Below are positions 52,319 through 63,213 of a stretch of DNA of 64,000 nt, piece after piece. Numbering within the stretch: the stretch's first letter is position 1; every line of letters begins with the position of its first letter. The position numbers and the translations under genes are program-made. Source of the DNA: Stenotrophomonas sp. Iso1 (GTDB lineage Bacteria > Pseudomonadota > Gammaproteobacteria > Xanthomonadales > Xanthomonadaceae); contig NZ_JAODBT010000001.1 of assembly GCF_027497995.1 (NCBI RefSeq), positions 310,001-374,000 on the forward strand, written 5' to 3'. The notes beneath the pieces were generated by a model. It did not search any database, was not told where the DNA came from, and was given only the letters and a program-made list of their open reading frames with translations.

Positions 52319-53074
52319 ATGATCGTTGCAGAACGACTCCGCAAGACCTTCCCCGGCAAGGGCAAGGACAAAACCCCGGTGATCGCCGTGGACGATGTGG
52401 GCTTCACTGCCCATGACGGTCAGATCACCGGCCTGCTCGGCCCCAACGGCGCGGGCAAGACCACGACGCTGCGCATGCTTTATACGCTGATGACGCCGGA
52501 GAGCGGCCGCGTATTGGTGGATGGCATCGACCCGGCCATCGACCCGAACGCCGTGCGCCGCAGCCTGGGTGTGTTGCCCGATGCGCGCGGCGTCTACAAG
52601 CGGCTGACCGCGCGCGAGAACATCGATTACTTCGGTGAACTGCATGGCATGTCGTCGGCCGATATCGCAGCACGCACCGTGCGCCTGGCGGCTGCATTGC
52701 AGATGGAGGATTTCCTCGACCGCAGCACCGAGGGTTTCAGCCAGGGCCAGCGCACCAAGACTGCCATCGCGCGCGCGCTGATTCACAACCCGCGCAATGT
52801 CATCCTCGACGAGCCCACCAACGGCCTGGACGTGATGACCACCCGTGGCCTGCGTGGGTTCCTCAAGGAACTGCGCGAAGAAGGGCGGTGCGTGATTTTC
52901 TCCAGCCACATCATGCAGGAGGTGGCGGCGCTGTGTGATCGCATCGTCATCGTCGCGCATGGCCGCGTGGTGGCACAGGGCACGCCGGACGAGCTGCGTG
53001 AACAGGCGCACGAATCCAACCTGGAAGATGCGTTCGTGAAGTTGATCGGCAGCGAAGAGGGCCTGCACGCATGA
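52319..53074 (+). CDS. natA: ABC exporter ATP-binding protein (NatA-like)
   Basis: A 251-residue ATPase. Walker A GLLGPNGAGKTTTLRMLYTL, signature FSQGQRTKTAIARALIHNPR (variant SQGQR), Walker B VILDEPTNGLDVMTTRGLRG and the H-loop IFSSHIMQEVAALCDR are all present. The NatA group drives sodium or drug export together with NatB; the substrate cannot be read from sequence. The gene overlaps natB-like by four bases (ATGA). Confidence 0.92.
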   Translation: MIVAERLRKTFPGKGKDKTPVIAVDDVGFTAHDGQITGLLGPNGAGKTTTLRMLYTLMTPESGRVLVDGIDPAIDPNAVRRSLGVLPDARGVYKRLTARENIDYFGELHGMSSADIAARTVRLAAALQMEDFLDRSTEGFSQGQRTKTAIARALIHNPRNVILDEPTNGLDVMTTRGLRGFLKELREEGRCVIFSSHIMQEVAALCDRIVIVAHGRVVAQGTPDELREQAHESNLEDAFVKLIGSEEGLHA

Positions 53075-54264
53075 ACCGGATTGGATTCTTCAGCAACATG
53101 TGGACGGTGATGCGCAAGGAACTGCGGGATTTTTCCCGTGACCGCCGCACCTTCCTGCTGACCCTGTTGACCGCACCGCTGCTCTATCCGCTGCTGTTCC
53201 TGGGTATGAACAAGCTCACCAACCTGCGCGCCGAAACGCAGTTGGACAAGGACATGACCGTGCCGGTAGTGGGCATGCAGCAGGCGCCGAACCTGGTGGC
53301 CTTTCTCGCCAGCCGCGGCATCAACGCAACGGAAGCACCGAAGGATTTTGAGGCTCGCATCCGCAGTCAGAAAGAAGATGTGGCGTTGGTGATTGACCCG
53401 GATTTTGCCGAGGATTGGCATGCGGGCAAGCCAGCCAAGGTGGAGATCGTGGCTGATACCACGCGCCGTACTGGTGACGTGCAGGTCGCACGGGTGCGTG
53501 CCACGCTGGCCGAGTACGGGCAGTCGGTAGGTGCGCTGCGCCTGCTCGCACGCGGCGTCAGTCCGATGGTGGCAGCGCCGGTCAATGTGGGCATCCGTGA
53601 CTTGGCCACAGCGGAGGCCAAGCGCGGCATCTTCCTGTCCATTGTGTTGCCGCTGGTGTTGATGTTGTTCGCCTTCGTTGGCGGGTCGCATCTGGCGATG
53701 GACACCACGGCCGGCGAGCGTGAGCGGCAATCGTTGGAGCCGTTGTTGGCAACGCCGGCATCACGCAGTGCGCTGGTCAGCGGCAAGATGCTGGCCGCCG
53801 TGGTGCTGGGCCTGGCCTCGATGCTGTTGATCCTGCTGTCGTTCAAGCTCAGTGCGAGCATCGGTAGTGGTGCGGCACGCTCGCTGGATGTGAGCTTTGC
53901 GGCAATGGGCAAGCTGTTGGTGATCCTGCTGCCGCTGGTGCTGATTGGCACGGCGTTGCTCACCTGCCTGTCGGCGAGCGCCAAGAGCATGAAGGAGGCG
54001 CAGAGCCACATGGTGTGGCTGATGATGCTGCCGATGCTGCCCGGCTATGCGTTGATGGCGTACCCGCTGAAGGACACGCAGTTGTGGCAATACGCGGTGC
54101 CGTTCCTGTCGCAAAACCAGATGCTGGTGAAGGTGACGCGCGGTGAGATGCCGTCGGCGCAGCAATGGGCGGTGTACCTGGGTGCGTCGGCGCTGTTGGC
54201 GGTGCTGCTGTGGCTGATCGCAGTGTGGCGTTATCGCCAGGAGCGGTTGGCGATTTCGGGCTGA
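53071..54264 (+). CDS. natB: ABC exporter permease (NatB-like)
   Basis: A 397-residue ABC-2-type permease: an N-terminal helix at about 20-42 (RTFLLTLLTAPLLYPLLFLG), a large extracytoplasmic domain to about residue 180, then five membrane helices (FLSIVLPLVLMLFAFVGGSH; AAVVLGLASMLLILLSFKLS; LLVILLPLVLIGTALLTCLS; MVWLMMLPMLPGYALMAYPL; ALLAVLLWLIAVWRYR). The motif TTAGERERQSLEPLLATPAS between helices is the NatB/CcmB-type EAA-like region. Coupled to the ATPase gene; a strong terminator follows. Confidence 0.9.
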   Translation: MNRIGFFSNMWTVMRKELRDFSRDRRTFLLTLLTAPLLYPLLFLGMNKLTNLRAETQLDKDMTVPVVGMQQAPNLVAFLASRGINATEAPKDFEARIRSQKEDVALVIDPDFAEDWHAGKPAKVEIVADTTRRTGDVQVARVRATLAEYGQSVGALRLLARGVSPMVAAPVNVGIRDLATAEAKRGIFLSIVLPLVLMLFAFVGGSHLAMDTTAGERERQSLEPLLATPASRSALVSGKMLAAVVLGLASMLLILLSFKLSASIGSGAARSLDVSFAAMGKLLVILLPLVLIGTALLTCLSASAKSMKEAQSHMVWLMMLPMLPGYALMAYPLKDTQLWQYAVPFLSQNQMLVKVTRGEMPSAQQWAVYLGASALLAVLLWLIAVWRYRQERLAISG

Positions 54265-54288
54265 TAGGCCGGGAGTATTTCTGTGTGG

Positions 54289-54319
54289 AAGGCCCGGAGC
54301 GATCCGGGCCTTTTTTTTT
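54289..54319 (+). terminator. Strong terminator of the NatAB-like unit
   Basis: AAGGCCCGGA, loop GCGA, TCCGGGCCTT then a run of seven further T. It lies 25 bases after the permease stop. Confidence 0.93.
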
Positions 54320-54347
54320 GGATTGGGCTGTGGGGAGGGCCAAGGCA

Positions 54348-54780
54348 GCCCTCATCCGCCCTTCGGGCACCTTCTCCCGCAGGCGGGAGAAGGGAGCGGC
54401 GACAGCAACAGCAACAAGAGCAACAAGAGCAACAGCAAGGGCAACAGCGAGGGCAACAGCAACAGCAACCGCAACAGCAAGAGCAACCGCAACCGCAACT
54501 GCAACTGCAACTGCGAGAGAAAGAGCCACGGCAATAGCAACTTCAGAAGCAACTTCAGAAGCAACTACTTAGGCAACTGCAAAAGCCATGATTGCCCTTG
54601 CCCTTGCCCTTGCCCTTGCCCTTGCAGTTGCAGTTGCAGTTGCAGTTGCTCTTGCCTTGCTCCTGCTCTTGCTCTTGCTCTTGCTTGTGTGCTTTCCGCA
54701 GCAGGATCAGGCGTTCAAATGCATCAGAAAAATCCCTTCTCCCGCCTGCGGGAGAAGGTGCCCGAAGGGCGGATGAGGGC
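54348..54780. repeat. REP-bounded GCAANN hexamer array
   Basis: Two perfect 48-bp inverted copies (54348-54395 and 54733-54780), each with an internal CTTCTCCCGC-AGG-CGGGAGAAG-type hairpin and a CCGCCCTTCGGGC hairpin, bound a block of hexamers. The left part (about 54400-54590) is made of AGCAAC, AGCAAG and related units. The right part (54594-54690) is made of CCTTGC, AGTTGC and TCTTGC, the complementary strand of the same GCAANN family, so the interior is itself a loose inverted repeat. All frames are open through it, giving spurious low-complexity polypeptides. Confidence 0.9.
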
Positions 54781-54859
54781 CGGCTTTTGCCTTAAGGCAG
54801 GCTTTTGCCTCTTTAACGCCGAAGTTGAAAAAATCCCAAACCAATCACCCAGCCAAAGA

Positions 54860-54885
54860 AAAAGCCCGGATTGCTCCGGGCTTTT
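54860..54885 (-). terminator. Terminator of TonB-like lipoprotein gene
   Basis: AAAAGCCCGGA, loop TTGC, TCCGGGCTTTT: an 11-bp stem with A/T tracts on both sides, able to work in both directions. It lies 24 bases past the minus-strand stop codon. Confidence 0.88.
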
Positions 54886-54909
54886 GCTGTGCCGCGTTGA
54901 GGCGAGCGC

Positions 54910-55914
54910 TTACTTGTTCGGCGCGAATGCCAAGGTTCGGCGTGTGGTTACCGAACTGGAGATTGGCTCGAACTTCCAGCGGCGTACCGCGCTCAATGCT
55001 TCACGGTCGAATACACGGGCCGGGGTTGCACGCAGCACGCGTGCATCGGTGACCGAACCATCGGTGCCGATGGTGAGCTCCACCAATACTTCACCGGAAG
55101 TGCCCGAACGCAGGGCATCGGCCGGATAGCGCGGCGCCGGTGTGCTGACCGCGCGTAGGCTGGGCGCGGCAGCGGCGGGTTTGGGGGCGGCCTGTTGTGC
55201 CGCAGCCTGGGCGGCGCTGCGCTGCTCGGCCTCACGCCGCGTGGCGGCCTGACGCTCGGCTTCAACGCGCTCGCTTTCCTTGCGCGTAGCTTCCTGCTTG
55301 GCAGCCAGCTGCTGGGCCGCGCTTGCCTCGGCGGCCTGCTGCTGGGCCATGCGCTGCTGTTCGACCTGCTGCTTGGCGCGGTTTTCAGCGTCCTTCTTGG
55401 CCTTGTCGGCTTCTTCGACCGTGCGCTTCTCGGCCACCTGCATCGTGCTGGTGATGCCCTGTTTCAGGCGCGGCAATGCGGGCGCGGTCGGATCTACCTT
55501 CTCCACCAGGGCGATCAGGCGCTGGGCTTCGGTAAAGTCCTCGCGGCCCAACGCTTGCTCGGCGGCAATCAGCGTGTAGGGCTGCAGATCGGTGAGTGCG
55601 TTCTTGATGGATGCATCGTCCGGCAGCTTGTCGCGCAGGACCAGGTAGTACTCCATTGCGTTGTCGCCGGCGGGGGCGTACATGCGGTTCTCACGCAGTG
55701 CGGTGCTGGCTGAATCGCGCAGCTGCGCGGTATCCATTGCCTGCACCTTGTTGGACACCGCCGGTTCGGCGGGTGCGGCAGCGGGTGCGGGCGCGGCAGT
55801 ACCGGTAGCAGCGGCGGGAGTGGTTTCATCCTTGCCGGAGCAGGCGGCCAGGGTGACCAACAAAAGAGCAGGCGCCAACAGGCGCACCTTGCCTTGGATT
55901 GCGACGTACGACAT
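54910..55914 (-). CDS. TonB C-terminal domain lipoprotein
   Basis: A 334-residue lipoprotein: signal with lipobox LVTLAAC near residue 25, an Ala/Pro-rich stretch, a helical domain, a long Gln/Ala/Glu/Arg coiled coil (about 165-235) and a C-terminal TonB-like domain, APRYPADALRSGTSGEVLVE followed by LTIGTDGSVTDARVLRATPA and REALSAVRRWKFEP. True TonB has an N-terminal membrane anchor rather than a lipid anchor, so this is a variant that reaches from a lipid anchor through the periplasm. AAGGGGA precedes the ATG at 55914. It may couple envelope stress or a receptor; no ExbBD genes are near. Confidence 0.87.
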   Translation of the reverse strand: MSYVAIQGKVRLLAPALLLVTLAACSGKDETTPAAATGTAAPAPAAAPAEPAVSNKVQAMDTAQLRDSASTALRENRMYAPAGDNAMEYYLVLRDKLPDDASIKNALTDLQPYTLIAAEQALGREDFTEAQRLIALVEKVDPTAPALPRLKQGITSTMQVAEKRTVEEADKAKKDAENRAKQQVEQQRMAQQQAAEASAAQQLAAKQEATRKESERVEAERQAATRREAEQRSAAQAAAQQAAPKPAAAAPSLRAVSTPAPRYPADALRSGTSGEVLVELTIGTDGSVTDARVLRATPARVFDREALSAVRRWKFEPISSSVTTRRTLAFAPNK

Positions 55915-56071
55915 CAAACATCCCCTTGAATCGACGAACGTGGACTGCCTGTGCCCGGTGGGCGGTGTGGACGCGGCATTTCCCGATGCCGCGCCGGTAG
56001 GCAACGTAGCGCGAATCTAGCATCGCCGACCCGACCTGCGGGAGGGGTAGTGCTCGATAAGGGTAAAAGGT

Positions 56072-56101
56072 GATGGGCGTCACGATGTTGCGACGCCCAT
56101 C
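56072..56101 (-). terminator. Terminator of UPF0114 gene
   Basis: GATGGGCGTC and GACGCCCATC are 10-bp perfect arms, followed on the minus strand by ACCTTTTACC. It begins 12 bases after the stop codon. Confidence 0.8.
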
Positions 56102-56112
56102 AATGGCAGGCC

Positions 56113-56664
56113 TCAGTGCGTGGTGCTGGGCTTGCTGTGGCTGTTGGACATCAGCTTGTCGGTCCAGGCAATACCAATGGCCGAGAGGATGAAAACGCAG
56201 TGGATGATGGTCTGCCACAACACGCCGGCTTCGGTGTACTTGCTGCCCTCGGCACCCAGCGTGCCGATTTCGATGAAGGTCTTGAGCAGGTGGATCGAGG
56301 AGATGCCGATGATCGCCATCGCCAGTTTGACCTTCAGCACCGATGCGTTGACGTGGCTCAGCCATTCCGGCTGATCCGGGTGGTTGTGCAGGCCAAGGCG
56401 CGAGACGAAGGTTTCATAGCCGCCCACGATCACCATCACCAGCAGGTTGGAGATCATCACCACGTCGATCAGGCCCAGCACCGCCAGCATGATCAGCTGT
56501 TCGGTCATTTCGGTGGCCGAGTGGATCAGGTGCCACAGCTCCTTGCCGAACAGGAACACATAGACGCACTGCGCCAGGATCAGGCCCAGGTACAACGGCA
56601 GCTGCAACCAGCGTGAGGCAAAGATCAGCGAGGAGAGCGGGCTCAGGGGGGCGTTCGAGGACAT
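56113..56664 (-). CDS. UPF0114 family membrane protein (YqhA-like)
   Basis: A 183-residue inner-membrane protein with four helices. The family pattern is clear: [60 protein letters not shown] and [20 protein letters not shown]. Function is unknown; YqhA homologues may relate to membrane permeability. Start at 56664 gives MSSNAPLSP. Stand-alone gene with its own terminator. Confidence 0.92.
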   Translation of the reverse strand: MSSNAPLSPLSSLIFASRWLQLPLYLGLILAQCVYVFLFGKELWHLIHSATEMTEQLIMLAVLGLIDVVMISNLLVMVIVGGYETFVSRLGLHNHPDQPEWLSHVNASVLKVKLAMAIIGISSIHLLKTFIEIGTLGAEGSKYTEAGVLWQTIIHCVFILSAIGIAWTDKLMSNSHSKPSTTH

Positions 56665-56773
56665 GTAGAAGGATGCTGCGTTGCAGGAAAGGATGCAGAT
56701 TACCGGGCTGTTTTAACCCTGCCAAGCAGGGCGCGTGGCTACACTCCAAGGCCCATCTGCTGGAGGTTTCCCC

Positions 56774-57466
56774 ATGATCGACCTGCATTACTGGCCCACC
56801 CCCAATGGCCACAAGGTCACCCTGTTTCTGGAAGAAGCCGGGCTGGATTACCGCTTGCACCCGGTCAACATCGGCAAGGGCGACCAGTTCCTGCCGGAAT
56901 TCCTGGCCATTTCGCCCAACAACAAGATGCCGGCCATCGTTGACCACGCCCCGGCAGATGGCGGCGCGCCGCTGAGCGTGTTCGAGTCCGGCGCGATCCT
57001 GCTGTATCTGGCCGAAAAGACCGGCCGTTTCCTGTCATCCGACCTGCGCGGCCGTGCCGCCACGCTGGAATGGCTGTTCTGGCAAATGGGCGGTTTGGGG
57101 CCGATGAGCGGGCAGATGGGCCACTTCAACGTATACGCGCCCGAGCGCATCCCTTATGCCATCGAGCGTTACGACAGTGAGGTGCGGCGCCTGCACCGGG
57201 TGATGGACAAGCGCCTGTCTGAGTCCAAGTACCTGGCCGGCGACGAGTACGGCATCGCTGATATGGCCAGCTACCCGTGGATCGGTGCCTATTCCAAGCT
57301 GCCGGCCGATTTTGTGGCATTTCCGCATCTGGGCCGTTGGCACCAGGCCATTGCCGAGCGCCCGGCCACACAGCGCGCCTACGCACTCGGCCCGACCGTC
57401 AACCCGGATGCCGGCAAGCCGCTCAGCGATGAGGAGCGCAAGCACCTGTTTGCCAAGCGGGACTAA
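56774..57466 (+). CDS. Glutathione S-transferase family protein (YghU/YfcG-like)
   Basis: A 230-residue cytoplasmic enzyme. The thioredoxin-like half begins MIDLHYWPTPNGHKVTLFLE with the Asn/Thr active-site pattern of the nu class, then NNKMPAIVDHAPADGGAPLS and FESGAILLYLAEKTGRFL (glutathione-binding SNAIL-type motif ESGAI). The C-terminal helical half reads WLFWQMGGLGPMSGQMGHF. Nu-class members show disulfide-bond reductase activity with glutathione. GGAGG precedes the ATG at 56774. Confidence 0.92.
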   Translation: MIDLHYWPTPNGHKVTLFLEEAGLDYRLHPVNIGKGDQFLPEFLAISPNNKMPAIVDHAPADGGAPLSVFESGAILLYLAEKTGRFLSSDLRGRAATLEWLFWQMGGLGPMSGQMGHFNVYAPERIPYAIERYDSEVRRLHRVMDKRLSESKYLAGDEYGIADMASYPWIGAYSKLPADFVAFPHLGRWHQAIAERPATQRAYALGPTVNPDAGKPLSDEERKHLFAKRD

Positions 57467-57498
57467 CGGGAGGGGCAATGGCAGGCATGCTCGGCTAG

Positions 57499-59760
<2,262 letters not shown>

Positions 59761-59777
59761 TCGGAGCCGGACAGGGA

Positions 59778-60260
59778 ATGTCGACCAAGCCACCCCCCTT
59801 GCCGGGCAGCATGCCCGGCAAACCCCCACGGAACTGGCTGCAGCGCAACCTCAAATGGCTGCTGCCATTGCTGATGCTGGGGGTGGTGGGCACCTTTGCA
59901 TGGCTGTTCTGGCGCGGTTACCACCAGGTCGAAGGGCACATGCAGCAAGATTCGCCCTATCTGGAGGCGATTAAACGCGCTTCCTCCTCCGACGAGATGA
60001 AGACCGTGCTTGGTACGCCGTTGCAGGTGACGTTGGTGGCGGTAGAAGGTGCCATCGAAGGTGATGCCGCCCAGTCGGGGACCTACCGCTTCCGTGCCAA
60101 GGGTCCCAAGTGCGATGCCCGCATCGTCGCCGAGGCGCGGCGTGTGGAGAAGCGTTGGGTCTACGACCGCTTCGCCGCTGACATTGAAGGGTGGAACGTG
60201 CGGTTGGATCTGCGGACGGATGAAGAAAAAGCGTGCGCCGCGCAGTTGCCCTGCGATTGA
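59778..60260 (+). CDS. Coa1-family membrane protein (cytochrome oxidase assembly-like)
   Basis: A 160-residue protein, MSTKPPPLPGSMPGKPPRNW, with a Pro-rich cytoplasmic start, one membrane helix (WLLPLLMLGVVGTFAWLFWR) and a periplasmic domain, DSPYLEAIKRASSSDEMKTV, LGTPLQVTLVAVEGAIEGDA, TYRFRAKGPKCDARIVAEAR, VYDRFAADIEGWNVRLDL, the pattern of Coa1/Tim21-like proteins. In mitochondria Coa1 helps assemble cytochrome oxidase; the bacterial role is unproven. The alternative start at 59757 overlaps the peptidase stop as ATGA. Confidence 0.8.
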   Translation: MSTKPPPLPGSMPGKPPRNWLQRNLKWLLPLLMLGVVGTFAWLFWRGYHQVEGHMQQDSPYLEAIKRASSSDEMKTVLGTPLQVTLVAVEGAIEGDAAQSGTYRFRAKGPKCDARIVAEARRVEKRWVYDRFAADIEGWNVRLDLRTDEEKACAAQLPCD

Positions 60261-60436
60261 AGTCTAGGCAGGAGCTGCGCGTCGGCGGCCTCAGCCCTCT
60301 CCCTTCGCCGCAGGCCGGGGAGGTCGGGAAAGGGGCGTTTTGAGCATGCAGGCACTGCTTCACGCGCACGTCTCATGGCCCTTGTCGCGCTGGCATTGAC
60401 TGCGTAGGGTCACGGCACTGACTTCAGGAGCCGCGC

Positions 60437-62230
60437 ATGAAACCTCTCGCCCTTGCCGTTGTCCTCGCCTTGGCCGCACCGCTGCCGTTGAACGTGGCCG
60501 CCGCAGCGCCCGTCGCCAAGACCAGTCCGGCAGCGCCTGCCTGGGTTGCCCATAGCAACGAGCTGGCGCAGATCCTGCTGCAGGCACAAGCACCGTTCCA
60601 ACCGGAAATGGCGAGCTTCTTCGGTGTGCCGGGGTACGACGACAAGGTCGCCGACCTCGGTCCGGATTACACCGGCCGTTACCGCACCGCGCTGGGCAAG
60701 GCGCGTGAGCAGTTGCGCGAAAAACTGCAGCTCGAACGTGACCCGAACGTGCGCCAGGATCTGGAGATCATGATCGGCGCTGCTGAGCGCAGTATCGAAA
60801 GCAGCACGCTCAACGAGCAGCATTTGATGCCATGGGTGGATGTGCCGCAGACGGTGTTCGGGGGCCTCAACAACCTGCTCTCCGACCAGGTGCCGGCCGA
60901 GCGCCGGGCCAAGGCGCTTGATCGTCTCAAGGCGTACCTCGGCCAGGCGTCGGGCACGCAGCCGATGGCGACGCTGGCACGTCAGCGCTATGAAGAAAAA
61001 AGCGGCACGCCCAACCTGCTGCAGCCGACCAAGATCGAAGTCGACCAGGCACTGGCCAATGTCGATACCTACATCGCCGGCATCGGCAAGCTGTTCGCCA
61101 AGTACAAGATCGAAGGCGCTGACGCCTCGTTGGCCGAGTTGTCCACGCAGATGAAGGACTACATCGCCTGGACGCAGAAGGACGTGCTGCCGAACGCGCG
61201 CACCGACACCCGCCTGCCGGCCGAGCTGTATGCGTTCCAGCTCAAGGAAGTGGGCGTGGACATCGACCCGGCGCTGCTGATGCAGCGTGCGCAGCTGGAG
61301 TACATGGAAACCCGCGCGATGATGCGTCAGCTGGCACCGCTGGTGGTGCAGGCAAAGGGACTGAAGGTCGCCGATCCGAACGACTACGCTGCAGTGATCC
61401 GCGCGCTGAAGCAGGACAAGATCAACAACGATCAGCTCGAAACGCACTATCGCGGGGTGATCGACGCCATCGATCCGATCATCCGCAAGCAGGGCATCGT
61501 CGACGTGCCGCAGCGCCCGCTGCAGATGCGTCTTGGCAGTGAAGCGGAAAGCGCGGCCTCGCCTGCACCGCATTACCTGCCGGCGCCGCTGGTGGGCAAC
61601 ACCGGCCAGCAGGGTACCTTCGTGTTGCCGCTGGGCAACCCGGCCTCGGGTGAGAAGGCGCAGTACGACGATTTCAACTTCGGTTCGGCAGCATGGACGT
61701 TGAGCGCGCATGAAGGCCGCCCCGGGCATGACCTGCAGTTCGCGGCGATGGTCGAGCGCGGCATTTCGCTGGCGCGCACCCTGTTCGCGTTCAACTCGGT
61801 CAACGTTGAAGGCTGGGCGCTGTATGCCGAAGCGGAGATGGTGCCGTTCGAGCCGCTGGACGGGCAGATGATTGCGCTGCAGTTCCGTCTGCTGCGCGCC
61901 GCCCGCGCGATGCTGGATCCCATGCTCAACCTCGGCCTTACGGACCGTGAGCGTGCACGCAGCGTGCTGGTGGATGGCGTTGGTTTGTCCGAGGCGATGG
62001 CCACGCAGGAGTTGGACCGCTACACCGTGCGCGCGCAGGGGCAGGCCAGCAGCTACTTCTACGGTTACACGCGGATCATGGAGCTGCGTATGCAGACCGA
62101 ACTGGCGCTGGGCAACAAGTTTGACCGCCTGGCATTCAACAACTTTCTGCTCGACCAAGGCCTGTTGCCGCCGGACCAACTGGCCAAGGCCGTCAATGAA
62201 GTGTTTGTTCCCGCGCAGCGCCGGAAGTAA
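60437..62230 (+). CDS. DUF885 family metallopeptidase-like protein
   Basis: A 597-residue secreted protein with signal MKPLALAVVLALAAPLPLNVAA. The catalytic-like motif AHEGRPGHDLQF (H-E-x4-H) and downstream Glu in VEGWALYAEAEMVPF are those of DUF885 proteins, which resemble thermolysin-type zinc peptidases. The rest is helical. Length is normal. It is transcribed in the direction of the peptidase and Coa1-like genes but 176 bases away, and ends at a strong bidirectional terminator. Substrate unknown, probably peptides. Confidence 0.88.
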   Translation: MKPLALAVVLALAAPLPLNVAAAAPVAKTSPAAPAWVAHSNELAQILLQAQAPFQPEMASFFGVPGYDDKVADLGPDYTGRYRTALGKAREQLREKLQLERDPNVRQDLEIMIGAAERSIESSTLNEQHLMPWVDVPQTVFGGLNNLLSDQVPAERRAKALDRLKAYLGQASGTQPMATLARQRYEEKSGTPNLLQPTKIEVDQALANVDTYIAGIGKLFAKYKIEGADASLAELSTQMKDYIAWTQKDVLPNARTDTRLPAELYAFQLKEVGVDIDPALLMQRAQLEYMETRAMMRQLAPLVVQAKGLKVADPNDYAAVIRALKQDKINNDQLETHYRGVIDAIDPIIRKQGIVDVPQRPLQMRLGSEAESAASPAPHYLPAPLVGNTGQQGTFVLPLGNPASGEKAQYDDFNFGSAAWTLSAHEGRPGHDLQFAAMVERGISLARTLFAFNSVNVEGWALYAEAEMVPFEPLDGQMIALQFRLLRAARAMLDPMLNLGLTDRERARSVLVDGVGLSEAMATQELDRYTVRAQGQASSYFYGYTRIMELRMQTELALGNKFDRLAFNNFLLDQGLLPPDQLAKAVNEVFVPAQRRK

Positions 62231-62235
62231 GAACA

Positions 62236-62269
62236 AACAAGAAGGGCGCCGCAAGGCGCCCTTCTTGTT
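62236..62269. terminator. Bidirectional terminator
   Basis: AACAAGAAGGGCGCC, loop GCAA, GGCGCCCTTCTTGTT: a 15-bp perfect stem between the converging DUF885 gene and the lipoprotein gene. Confidence 0.92.
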
Positions 62270-62310
62270 TACGTAGGAGTGGTTTCAACCGGGAAGCCGC
62301 TGCTGCGGTA

Positions 62311-62733
62311 TTACCTGCCGGCACCCGGTGGCACCCAGATCGCCACGCCTGCCGCGCGCTTTTGCTGGGTCGGGATACCAACACTCAGGCCACCAGCGGT
62401 ATGCCGGCCGTAGCTGCCAGCGCCGACCGACATGCCCACCGGCGAGCCGCCCGAGCCCACGCCCATCAGGATCACCCCATTGGCGCCCAGTGCTGCTGCT
62501 TCGCGCTTGAGTCGGGCGATGGCGGCGTCCGTCTGGCCCTGGGTGCCGAAGCCGACTGCGCTGGAGGATTCCAGCTGCGCGATTTCCACCGAACCGGGCG
62601 GGGGCGTGGAATAGATCTGCACGCTGGCCGGGTCCACCGGTGCGCGGGCCTGGCCCAACATCACCTTGGAGGTGCTGGCGCAACCGCCCGTGGCCAGGAC
62701 GATGCCCAGTGCGAAGGCAAGCGGTAGTTTCAT
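62311..62733 (-). CDS. Hypothetical lipoprotein
   Basis: A 140-residue lipoprotein: MKLPLAFALGIVLATGGCAS with lipobox ATGGC. The mature part SSSAVGFGTQGQTDAAIARL, KREAAALGANGVILMGVGSG ending in a Gly-rich tail and AIWVPPG resembles the alpha/beta fold of YbjQ/UPF0145-type proteins (helix with ALGANAVI), so it may be a lipid-anchored relative. No function known. The start at 62733 fits the lipobox. Confidence 0.82.
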   Translation of the reverse strand: MKLPLAFALGIVLATGGCASTSKVMLGQARAPVDPASVQIYSTPPPGSVEIAQLESSSAVGFGTQGQTDAAIARLKREAAALGANGVILMGVGSGGSPVGMSVGAGSYGRHTAGGLSVGIPTQQKRAAGVAIWVPPGAGR

Positions 62734-62875
62734 GGTTTCACTCCCCGATGATGGCTGTTTGCGGATGATCCGCGCTGACGGGTGAATTGACCGCGAATGC
62801 ACGGTTTAGCACCTGGCTACTTGAATACGCTCGTTTCCGGGCTATCTTGCTGACAGTTACGTAAGGGAAAAAGCC

Positions 62876-63124
62876 ATGGGATTGATCAGTCTGGTGTGGG
62901 GCATTGTGGCACTGCTGTGGATGGTGCTGGCGTTCATCCCGCTGCTGGGCTGGGGCAACTGGTTCGTGATCCCGTTTGCGGCCGTCGGCGCGATCATTGC
63001 CGCCATCGGTCTGCTGTTCACCCACGCCAGCAAGCGTGGCCGGGCCAAGACCGGGTTGCTGCTCAACGTGGTGGTCATCGTGGTGGGGGTGATCCGCCTG
63101 AGTATCGGCGGTGGCTTCATCTGA
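62876..63124 (+). CDS. Small two- to three-helix membrane protein
   Basis: An 82-residue protein, MGLISLVWGIVALLWMVLAF, with helices at about 5-25, 27-48 and 58-76 separated by a basic loop (THASKRGRAKTG). AAGGGAAAA lies before the ATG. No family name is certain; small proteins of this shape are common in Xanthomonadaceae. Function unknown. Confidence 0.82.
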   Translation: MGLISLVWGIVALLWMVLAFIPLLGWGNWFVIPFAAVGAIIAAIGLLFTHASKRGRAKTGLLLNVVVIVVGVIRLSIGGGFI

Positions 63125-63213
63125 GGCCTTTTGGGTGCAAACCTGCCTTGTACAGGTAGCGGGCGTAAAATACTGCGATTGACCGGGCACACGCCCGGCG
63201 TGATTGCGTCCTG

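Noticed and set aside
54165-55129. Frames through 54400-54690 encoding Leu-rich or Gln-rich repeats
   Set aside because: Same artefact of a hexamer array; no ribosome site and the frames end in unrelated sequence.
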